Of a stretch of 35,374 nucleotides of DNA, positions 29,784-35,374 are shown one piece after another. The translations under genes and the position numbers were made by a program. The stretch comes from Myxococcales bacterium. Its GTDB lineage: Bacteria; Myxococcota_A; UBA796; GCA-2862545. A model generated the notes under the pieces. That model had not been told where the DNA came from. It made no database searches and saw only the letters and a list, made by a program, of their open reading frames with translations. Position 1 is the stretch's first letter. Each line of letters starts with the position of its first letter. The DNA lies in assembly GCA_019634415.1 (NCBI GenBank), contig JAHQVJ010000119.1, positions 1-35,374 of the forward strand, in the 5' to 3' direction.

Positions 29784-31886
29784 TTGACCCATGGCTCACG
29801 CCCCTCGCGTTGGCTGACCCTGGCAGCCCTGCTCTTGTGCGCGGGACACGCGTTCGCCAGCCCCGGCACCACGGGGCCCTGCGACTTCGACGGCGACGCG
29901 TACCACGACCTGGCGGTGGGCTCGCCATCCGAGGCCATCGGCAGCCGCGCCGGCGCCGGGGCCATCAACGTGATGTACGGCGGCACCGCAGTGCAGAACG
30001 GGCATCCCACTGGGGTGTCCTCTGTGTCCGACGCCGTCTTCCACCAGAACTCGACGAACATCGAGGGTACCGCCGAGACCGGAGACGCCTTTGGCGCCGA
30101 CCTCGCCTGTGGCGACTTCAACAACGACGGTTGGGACGACCTGGCCATCGGCGTGCCCCACGAAGACGTGGACGGCGTCTCGGACGCTGGGGCCGTGCAG
30201 ATTCTGTACGGCAGCGCCTCCGGCTTGTCGGCGACGGCGTCGGTCGCCGATCAGCTGTGGCACCAAGACCTCATCGGTCTGGACCCCGGCGAGTCCGGAG
30301 ATCGCTTCGGCAACGCTGTGGCCGTCGGGCACTTCGACGACGATGACTACGCCGATCTCGCCATCGGCGTTCGCGGCGAGGACGTCGCTCTCAAGAACGA
30401 GGGTGCCATCGTGATCCTGTACGGCAGCAGCACGGGCCTGCAGGTGCAGCGCGCCCAGCAGTTCCACCAGGGCTCCCCCGACATCCTCTCGGATCCCCGC
30501 AAGGAGGATCAGTTCGGTGAGGTGCTCGCAGCCGCGGACTTCGATGCAGACGGACTGACCGACTTGGCGGTGGGGAGCCCCTACGACAACCCCGAGAACG
30601 ACGACGATCTCGGCAACGAGGGCTCGGTGGTGGTGCTCTACGGCACGTCCGAGGGCCTGAGCGCCGACTACCCCGTGGCCCTCCGCACGTTCTTCAGCCC
30701 CGATCGCGTGGGCGGAACATCGGTCAAGCACGGCCAGTTCGGGGCCGCGATGGCCGCGGGCGACTTCGACGACGATGGCTACCCCGACCTCGCCATCGGT
30801 GCTCCCGGCGCCCCAGTGGGTGGGCAGTCGCTCGCAGGTGAGGTCCACGTGCTGCGAGGAGGCAGCGACGGTCTGTCGGGAACCGGCAACCAGGTCTGGA
30901 CACAGGACTCGGCCAACATCCTCGGCGCCGCCGAGAACGGCGATCGATTCGGACACGGACTGGCGGCCGGGGACTTCGACGGGGACGGCGATGCCGACCT
31001 CGCCATCGGTGTACCCGGCGAGGACATCGGCTCGATCCTCGGCGCCGGCCTCGTCAACGTGCTCATGGGCTCGACCTCGGGAGGTCTCAGCCATGTGGAC
31101 AACACGTACTGGTACCAGGGGTACTACGGGTTGTCCGATACCGCCGAGGAAGGCGATGCCTTCGGGCGCACCCTGTCCGCGTCCGACTTCAACAACGACG
31201 GCTTCGTGGACATCGCCGTGGGCGTGCCAGGGCAGACCGTCGGTTCGGATGCGGCAGCTGGGGGAATCCAGATCCTCATGAGCAGCGGCTCCGGCTCGAA
31301 CGGGCTCGGTGACACCCTGTGGACCCAGGACTCCAGCGGCATCGCGGGCGCCGCCGAGCCGGGCGACCGCATGGGCGGGGAGCTGGTATCGACCGGACTG
31401 TATCGGGTGCCCTATGCCGACGGCACCGACGTGAGGGCCACCAACCCGCACTACGGCCACTCCACGCGCATGGACATCGATGGGACCGGGGGCGCCCCCT
31501 ACGACATCGTCGCCGCTGCCGACGGCATCGTACGGGTCGCAGTGGACGAGCACTTCGAGCTGCCCGAGGGCGAGCCGAACAACACCAGCAACAACGCCGT
31601 GTGGATCGAGCACGACAACGGCGAGTGGACCAAGTACAGCCACGTACGCCACGAGTCGATTCCGTCCGGCATCGTCCCTGGGGCCGAGATCACTGCAGGC
31701 ACGGTGATCGGCGTCGAAGGAGACGTGGGCCAAGCGTCGGGAGAGCACCTGCACTTCCACGTGCTCGTGCCCGACGACCCAGACGCGTCCCACAGCAGCG
31801 GCAACTACCTGATCCCCAGGTTCTGTGTGCCCGGAGGCGTGTTCATCCGCAGCAAGGTCTACGAAGCGGAAGCCTGCCCCTGGTAG
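29784..31886 (+). CDS. FG-GAP beta-propeller protein with M23-like peptidase domain
   Basis: A 700-residue protein. The best start is TTG at 29784, 5 bases after GGAGG; no in-frame ATG precedes the signal peptide, which ends near AFA-S. Seven FG-GAP repeats are visible (CDFDGDAYHDLAVG, GDFNNDGWDDLAIG, GHFDDDDYADLAIG, ADFDADGLTDLAVG, GDFDDDGYPDLAIG, GDFDGDGDADLAIG, SDFNNDGFVDIAVG), enough for an integrin-like seven-bladed, calcium-binding propeller. From about residue 540 there is an M23/LytM-like domain with GHSTRMDIDG (H-x4-D), WIEHDNGEWTKYSHV and GEHLHFHV (HxH), which would hold zinc. M23 enzymes cut peptidoglycan peptides; activity here is inferred. Two Cys lie at the C-terminus. Confidence 0.85.
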   Translation: MTHGSRPSRWLTLAALLLCAGHAFASPGTTGPCDFDGDAYHDLAVGSPSEAIGSRAGAGAINVMYGGTAVQNGHPTGVSSVSDAVFHQNSTNIEGTAETGDAFGADLACGDFNNDGWDDLAIGVPHEDVDGVSDAGAVQILYGSASGLSATASVADQLWHQDLIGLDPGESGDRFGNAVAVGHFDDDDYADLAIGVRGEDVALKNEGAIVILYGSSTGLQVQRAQQFHQGSPDILSDPRKEDQFGEVLAAADFDADGLTDLAVGSPYDNPENDDDLGNEGSVVVLYGTSEGLSADYPVALRTFFSPDRVGGTSVKHGQFGAAMAAGDFDDDGYPDLAIGAPGAPVGGQSLAGEVHVLRGGSDGLSGTGNQVWTQDSANILGAAENGDRFGHGLAAGDFDGDGDADLAIGVPGEDIGSILGAGLVNVLMGSTSGGLSHVDNTYWYQGYYGLSDTAEEGDAFGRTLSASDFNNDGFVDIAVGVPGQTVGSDAAAGGIQILMSSGSGSNGLGDTLWTQDSSGIAGAAEPGDRMGGELVSTGLYRVPYADGTDVRATNPHYGHSTRMDIDGTGGAPYDIVAAADGIVRVAVDEHFELPEGEPNNTSNNAVWIEHDNGEWTKYSHVRHESIPSGIVPGAEITAGTVIGVEGDVGQASGEHLHFHVLVPDDPDASHSSGNYLIPRFCVPGGVFIRSKVYEAEACPW

Positions 31887-31934
31887 CAAGACTTCGACCC
31901 ACGCTTGGTTAGCTTGCCCGTCGGAGGAGCGGAC

Positions 31935-32387
31935 ATGGGCGAGCAACACTGGCTCTGGAGCAACGTTCCGATCCCCCGAGCCTACCTCGCCGCGCTGTTG
32001 CCCGGCGGCGCGCTCCACTTGTTCCTGGGACTGGAGTTGCTTCACGAGACGTGGATTGGTCACGCGCTGGGCTGGCCCGCGCTCGCCACGGGCTTCGCTG
32101 TGGCGGCATGGTGCGTCTCGACCGCGGCGGGAGTGGACGTGGCCCAGCCGTCGGCCATCGTCGTCGACGGTCCGTACCGCGTGAGCCGCAATCCCATGTA
32201 TCTGGCGTGGACGTTCCTCGGCGTCGGCATGGCACTCGTGGCGAACAGCGTGTGGATGATCGTGGCGACCCTCGCTGCAACCCTGTACACGCATTTCGTC
32301 ACCATTCCCCGCGAAGAGGGTTCGATGGCCGAGTTGTTCGGTGACGAATACGCCGCGTACACGACCCGCGTTCGGCGCTGGCTGTGA
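31935..32387 (+). CDS. Isoprenylcysteine carboxyl methyltransferase-like membrane protein
   Basis: A 150-residue protein with three or four hydrophobic segments. The C-terminal half is typical of the ICMT/phospholipid methyltransferase fold: VVDGPYRVSRNPMYLAW, GMALVANSVW, HFVTIPREEGSMAELFGDEYAAYTTRVRRWL. The ATG at 31935 follows GGAGGA by 6 bases. Bacterial members methylate lipids or small molecules and are not proven to act on prenyl-Cys. It lies 48 bp after the FG-GAP gene and may be cotranscribed. It is short compared with eukaryotic ICMT, as usual for bacterial members. Confidence 0.9.
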   Translation: MGEQHWLWSNVPIPRAYLAALLPGGALHLFLGLELLHETWIGHALGWPALATGFAVAAWCVSTAAGVDVAQPSAIVVDGPYRVSRNPMYLAWTFLGVGMALVANSVWMIVATLAATLYTHFVTIPREEGSMAELFGDEYAAYTTRVRRWL

Positions 32388-32454
32388 CCCACGCGTGGCG
32401 TGACGAACATACGAGGACCTCGCGATCGAGACCGCCGAGCAGCCCGAATGAGCG

Positions 32455-32460
32455 TAGACT
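32455..32460 (+). promoter_or_regulatory. Candidate -10 element of a leaderless transcript (ClpP-fold lipoprotein)
   Basis: TAGACT lies six bases before the GTG at 32467, and no Shine-Dalgarno sequence is near the start. No -35 element is evident. Confidence 0.35.
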
Positions 32461-32466
32461 CCCCGC

Positions 32467-33012
32467 GTGAGTCGGCTCCTACTCCCCGCACTGCCCCTCC
32501 CGCTCGCCGCCTGTGTGGCACCCCTCGAGTTCGAGGTCGAGGGCACGGTGGCCATCATGACCGGCGAGCTCGACGAGGATGCGCCCTCCATCGTTCGCGA
32601 CCTGCTCGAGGACAACCCGCAGCTCGAGACCATCGTCCTGCAGGACGTGCCTGGGAGCGTCGACGACGTGGCCGCACTCGAGGCGGCTCGGCTGGTCAGG
32701 GGCGCTGGACTTCGCACGCACGTGCCCTCCGACGGTGAGATCGCGTCGGGTGGCGTCGACTTCTTCCTCGCCGGCACCCACCGCGTGGTGGACGAGGGCG
32801 GCAGGGTGGGAGTGCACAGCTGGAACGAGGGACGGATCGAGGGCTCGAGCCTGCCCAGATCCAATCCCGAACACGACCTGTACCTCGACTACTACGCCGA
32901 GATGGGGCTCGACGAGGACTTCTACTGGTTCGTCCTCGACGCGGCGAACTCGAGGGACATCCACTGGATGACCCGCACCGAGCTCGAGGAGCATGGCGTC
33001 GTCACCCAGTGA
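32467..33012 (+). CDS. ClpP-fold (COG3904-like) lipoprotein
   Basis: A 181-residue protein starting with GTG at 32467. The signal ends in LAAC (lipobox). The mature part follows the ClpP/crotonase-like pattern of predicted periplasmic proteins: VAIMTGELDEDAPSIVRDLL, TIVLQDVPGSVDD, AARLVRGAGLRTHV, IASGGVDFFLAGTHRVV, RVGVHSW. The Ser of IASGG sits where the family's active-site Ser is expected, and H in GVHSW could pair with it; the Asp is not located. It may be a proteolysis-related or scaffold protein of the periplasm. It is 79 bp after the ICMT-like gene. Confidence 0.7.
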   Translation: MSRLLLPALPLPLAACVAPLEFEVEGTVAIMTGELDEDAPSIVRDLLEDNPQLETIVLQDVPGSVDDVAALEAARLVRGAGLRTHVPSDGEIASGGVDFFLAGTHRVVDEGGRVGVHSWNEGRIEGSSLPRSNPEHDLYLDYYAEMGLDEDFYWFVLDAANSRDIHWMTRTELEEHGVVTQ

Positions 33013-33103
33013 TGGCCTTCCACACGACCCAGCGCGGCTCAGCTGCAAACGCAGTTCGCGGCCCGCCTATACGGCGACCCTCGGGAGCCTTGCTGCCATC
33101 GGG

Positions 33104-33466
33104 TCACGTCTTCTGGCCGAAGAGCAGCCGGTAGCCGTACCGGTCGCGCACCTCGAAGTCGGTGCGACCGTACGGCTGAACGCGAGGCGGGTACACCACC
33201 TCCACCATGCTCGGAAGACTGGCGAACAGCGCCTGCACGTCCTCCACGTCGAAGGACAGGGTGATGTGCCCGTGGCCATCGGCGTCGTGGCTGCCCCCCG
33301 GTCGGAGCATCATGTGGGCGCCCTGAAGCGCGAGCATGCACCACCCGATCTCGCCTGGCGCCTGCACCTCCTCGTCGGTGGACACCACGTCGAAGCCCAG
33401 TGACTGGTACCACACCATCGCTTCGTGCATGTCTGGCACCCACAGCATCGGCGTTAGCGTGGCCAC
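33104..33466 (-). CDS. VOC (glyoxalase/dioxygenase fold) family protein
   Basis: A 120-residue protein, the usual length for a single VOC module pair: PMLWVPDMHEAMVWYQSLGFDVV, EIGWCMLALQGAHMMLRP, GHITLSFDVEDVQALFASL, and DFEVRDRYGYRLLFGQ. The start is a GTG at 33466; the ATG at 33448 is an alternative. Possible metal ligands are an early His (H14), E-I-G-W, H in GHGHITLS and E in DFEVRD. VOC proteins include glyoxalases, dioxygenases and antibiotic-binding proteins. The start region abuts the next plus-strand frame. Confidence 0.88.
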   Translation of the reverse strand: MATLTPMLWVPDMHEAMVWYQSLGFDVVSTDEEVQAPGEIGWCMLALQGAHMMLRPGGSHDADGHGHITLSFDVEDVQALFASLPSMVEVVYPPRVQPYGRTDFEVRDRYGYRLLFGQKT

Positions 33467-33493
33467 GTCAGCGCCCCCGAGGACTACACCTCC

Positions 33494-34204
33494 ATCCTAC
33501 CCGACCCCCACCGCCTCATCCTCGTCGAGGGCCTGTTCGGCTCGGGCAAGAGCACCACTGCCGCCCGGCTCGAGCGTGCCCTCACCGCAGCCGGCGTGAC
33601 GTGCCGGGCTTATCACGAGTTCGCTGCCGACCATCCGGTACCCGTCGACCCCGACGGAATCGAAGCGCTGATCCGCTCGCCGGATCTCCTCGCTCGGATC
33701 GAGCTCGCATGGCAGCAAGCCGACTTCTCTGGCCCCCAGGTTCTGGTCCTGGAGAGCCGGTTGTTTCAGATGGCGGCCATGTACCCTCTGCTCGCCGACG
33801 TGCCGCCTGCGGAGATCCACGCCCTGATCCGACGGCTCCACGACGGGCTCGCAGCCCGCAACCCCCTCCTCGTCTTCTTCGACCACTCGGACCCAGCCAG
33901 CGCAGTGGGGCAGGTCCTCGGCGCACCCGAGCGCCAGGAGTGGCGTGCGTGGGCCACCTCGCTGGCGTCCAGGCTGCCGTGGCTACAGCGACGAACCTTG
34001 AGCGGCGAAGCGGGATGGACCCGCTTCGTGCAGCACTGGGCGACCCTGCTTGCAGACCTCTTCGAGGCGGCACCATGCCAGAAGGTGCGGGTGCTCGACG
34101 CCAGCCGGGACTGGGCCGCGGCCCAGCGCACGGTGGATCGAGCGGTGGGCTTGGCAGCTCACCGGGCAGTAGGATCCGGCCCATCCCCGAAGAGGAAACA
34201 TTGA
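33494..34204 (+). CDS. P-loop kinase-like protein, start codon unresolved
   Basis: The frame encodes a Walker A motif (LVEGLFGSGKSTTAARLERAL) at 33524-33583, before the first ATG/GTG, which is the GTG at 33596. From the in-frame stop at 33455-33457 to the motif there is no ATG, GTG or TTG, so translation starts at a rare codon such as ATC at 33494, or an indel has altered the frame. I list 33494 as a plausible minimum. The rest (about 230 residues) continues as a P-loop nucleotide kinase-like protein: LARIELAWQQ, VLVLESRLFQM, DVPPAEIHALIRRL, LLVFFDH, RVLDASRDWAAAQ. The substrate is unknown. Its stop overlaps the next gene by one base. Confidence 0.5.
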   Translation: MLPDPHRLILVEGLFGSGKSTTAARLERALTAAGVTCRAYHEFAADHPVPVDPDGIEALIRSPDLLARIELAWQQADFSGPQVLVLESRLFQMAAMYPLLADVPPAEIHALIRRLHDGLAARNPLLVFFDHSDPASAVGQVLGAPERQEWRAWATSLASRLPWLQRRTLSGEAGWTRFVQHWATLLADLFEAAPCQKVRVLDASRDWAAAQRTVDRAVGLAAHRAVGSGPSPKRKH

Positions 34205-34932
34205 TGCATCTCGTTGGCCTGATTCTGAGCACGTGGGGCCCCGCTGGCAGCAGCGCCCTGGCCGGTAGCGTCGAGATCACGGATGTGCTCACGCGCCCCG
34301 AGGACTCGAACGGTGACGAGTGGACGATCCAGGGCATCGTCGCCAAGGGCCCGAAGCGGGCGTCCTACACGCTCCATGCACCCGACGGGAAGGTCCTGGC
34401 CACCGCCACCCCTCACCATCGCAACGTGTTGACGTTCAGGATCGCCAGGCGACACCTCACAAAGGGTCGAAGCGGACGCTGCCTGAGCCTCTCGCTGGAC
34501 GGGAATCGGATTCCACTCAATCGGTCGTTCGGCTTCACGTCGCGCGCCTGGGTCGACCTGCCGGCGTCGAGCCGTGGGGAGGACCAGATTCGCGGCCGAC
34601 AGGAGTTCTTGGAGCGCGAGCGGGGGAAGCTGTCGTCCAGGAGAATGGAGGCGCAGCTCCGACGAGACGGGAGCAGGGCTTTCGAGGGAGGCCAGTGCGG
34701 CGACGTCTCCACCTCCGAGGAGATGCCCGATGCGGCCTGTGACCCGAGCAGCCGGCAGGCCTATGGCGTGCTGTACTGCGCGCGAGCCAGTGGCGTGCCG
34801 CAGCCGTGCGAGACCTTCGGGGCCATTCTGAGCACTCCCCGAGCCGGCCTGGGCATGTTCGACGACCTGTGGATCCCAAGGGAGCCAGATGCGTGCCGAG
34901 CCCCCCCGCCGACGAAGGGCCCTGCCCGATGA
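34204..34932 (+). CDS. Exported protein of unknown function
   Basis: A 242-residue protein. The ATG at 34204 overlaps the kinase stop (TGATG), with GAGG 8 bases upstream. The N-terminus (HLVGLILSTWGPAGSSALAG) could be a weak signal peptide. A beta-rich region follows (about residues 22-110), then an Arg/Glu-rich stretch (GRQEFLERERGKLSSRRMEA) and a Cys-containing C-terminal part (GGQCGDVST, DAACDPSS, YCARAS, PCETF, DACRAP). It is not recognised. It overlaps the next gene by 4 bases (ATGA). Confidence 0.65.
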   Translation: MHLVGLILSTWGPAGSSALAGSVEITDVLTRPEDSNGDEWTIQGIVAKGPKRASYTLHAPDGKVLATATPHHRNVLTFRIARRHLTKGRSGRCLSLSLDGNRIPLNRSFGFTSRAWVDLPASSRGEDQIRGRQEFLERERGKLSSRRMEAQLRRDGSRAFEGGQCGDVSTSEEMPDAACDPSSRQAYGVLYCARASGVPQPCETFGAILSTPRAGLGMFDDLWIPREPDACRAPPPTKGPAR

Positions 34933-35219
34933 ACATGTGGTTTCGGCTCGGCCTCGAGTTTCGTGGCTTCGTGGACGGGCTGGACAAGCCGCTTGCCATC
35001 CAAGTGGGCGATCGCGTGCTGATGGTGGACGACACCGTGGTCTCGACGCGAGCAGAGATGATGGCTGCGCTCGCGAAGGGCGCCTCGCGGCTGGTGATCA
35101 GCGGATCGCGAGACTGGAGGCACGGGACACGCGAGGTGCTGCAGACCGTCGACCTGTCGACATTGCACCCCCAGGAGATCCGGAACGGGCAGTGCGAGCG
35201 ACCCTCGCGACGACGTTGA
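34929..35219 (+). CDS. Small PDZ-like domain protein
   Basis: A 96-residue protein, translationally coupled to the preceding gene (ATGA). The central part (VDGLDKPLAIQVGDRVLMVD, then STRAEMMAALAKGASRLVIS) resembles the second half of a bacterial PDZ domain, where I-x-V-G-D-x-I/V-L-x-V-D is the core. The N-terminal binding-loop part of PDZ is short or missing. There is no signal peptide, so it is either cytoplasmic or held by the upstream partner. The tail ends in Arg-rich sequence. A hairpin follows 15 bp after the stop. Confidence 0.6.
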   Translation: MNMWFRLGLEFRGFVDGLDKPLAIQVGDRVLMVDDTVVSTRAEMMAALAKGASRLVISGSRDWRHGTREVLQTVDLSTLHPQEIRNGQCERPSRRR

Positions 35220-35233
35220 GAATCCCGGTGCCA

Positions 35234-35269
35234 TACAGCGCCAATCGACGAAGTTGATTGGATGCTGTA
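35234..35269. repeat. Hairpin C with CAATC/GATTG core
   Basis: Arms TACAGC-G-CCAATC and GATTGG-AT-GCTGTA pair over about 16 positions with one bulge and wobble pairs around a 3-base loop region (GAA). It lies 15 bp after the last stop codon and ends 3 bp before repeat copy 2. It shares the CCAATC/GATTG core with hairpins A and B, but the outer stem differs. Confidence 0.75.
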
Positions 35270-35271
35270 GT

Positions 35272-35358
35272 GAGCGACGGGCCCGTAGGGCTCGATGTGC
35301 GCGACGCCCATTTCCGTCGTTCGATGGCCGTGTTCCTGCGGCGCGCACATCGATTATG
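35272..35358. repeat. 87-bp exact direct repeat, copy 2
   Basis: This copy is identical to the unit at 26160-26246, 9,112 bp away and in the same orientation. Here the unit is not part of a gene; it follows hairpin C. The right flank is cut by the window edge 16 bases further on and again contains GTCGGAG. See copy 1 for internal structure. Confidence 0.95.
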
Positions 35359-35374
35359 TCCCGGAGGGTCGGAG

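Noticed and set aside
29796..32864. A 1022-codon open frame on the minus strand
   Set aside because: It lies antisense to the FG-GAP gene, the ICMT-like gene and part of the ClpP-like gene, all of which have signal peptides, motifs and start sites. Long antisense frames are expected in high-GC coding DNA.
35234..35269. Classical intrinsic terminators at the CAATC hairpins
   Set aside because: None is followed by a T-tract on either strand.
26160..35358. Prophage or integrative element with attL/attR
   Set aside because: No integrase, relaxase, replication or structural gene lies in the block and no tRNA is at either end; the direct repeats remain the only evidence.

Overview
The window is high-GC DNA, about 70% G+C by eye, with strongly G/C-biased third codon positions. 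It is packed with lipoproteins, secreted repeat proteins, zinc and heme proteins and one- and two-component regulators. No ribosomal, tRNA or other phylogenetic marker is present. The gene mix (FG-GAP propeller with an M23-like domain, LamG with calcium-type repeats, beta-helix protein, many Cys-type lipoproteins) resembles an environmental Myxococcota or other deltaproteobacterial-grade bacterium; this is an inference. I see no tRNA, rRNA, CRISPR array, transposase, integrase or phage structural operon.

Layout. 1-3420: the 3' end of a secreted LamG protein, then a TetR regulator divergent from a metallo-beta-lactamase-fold lipoprotein, with a palindromic operator candidate between them. 3488-7475: four plus-strand genes (arylsulfotransferase-like lipoprotein, pentapeptide-repeat protein, L,D-transpeptidase-like protein; the lipoprotein hydrolase lies just upstream). 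7480-9294: two minus-strand exported proteins, one resembling protein-glutaminase. 9440-13268: an OmpR-type regulator and sensor kinase, a CpxP/Spy-like periplasmic protein and an MFS exporter. 13265-16412: a minus-strand overlapping operon (unknown protein, divergent lipid-kinase-like protein, DUF6370-like lipoprotein). 16703-19164: diheme cytochrome c coupled to a haloalkane dehalogenase, plus TrmO. 19238-21047: zinc-ribbon membrane protein and a CNNM/CBS protein. 21287-22740: ECF sigma factor coupled to a free-standing SnoaL-like protein. 22784-25459: large secreted beta-helix protein.

From 25628 to the end the window changes character. An 87-bp sequence occurs twice, identically and in the same orientation, at 26160-26246 and 35272-35358. 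Between the copies lie a predicted outer-membrane protein, a serine beta-lactamase-like lipoprotein, TspO, an FG-GAP/M23 protein, an isoprenylcysteine-methyltransferase-like membrane protein, a ClpP-fold lipoprotein, a VOC protein, a P-loop kinase-like gene without a normal start codon, and two small overlapping genes. The 87-bp unit contains a perfect 11-bp inverted repeat and supplies the stop codon of the P-loop kinase at 25628-26176. Three further hairpins built on a CAATC/GATTG core lie inside this block.

Themes. Many products are exported or surface attached, suggesting envelope and extracellular functions. Two regulatory units stand out: a Cpx/Rst-like envelope stress set, and an ECF sigma with a separately encoded SnoaL domain, which recalls sigma factors that carry this domain as a fused regulatory tail. 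Several genes without a ribosome binding site have a -10-like hexamer five to seven bases before the start codon, suggesting leaderless transcripts. All starts are inferred by reading the sequence; no searches were run.
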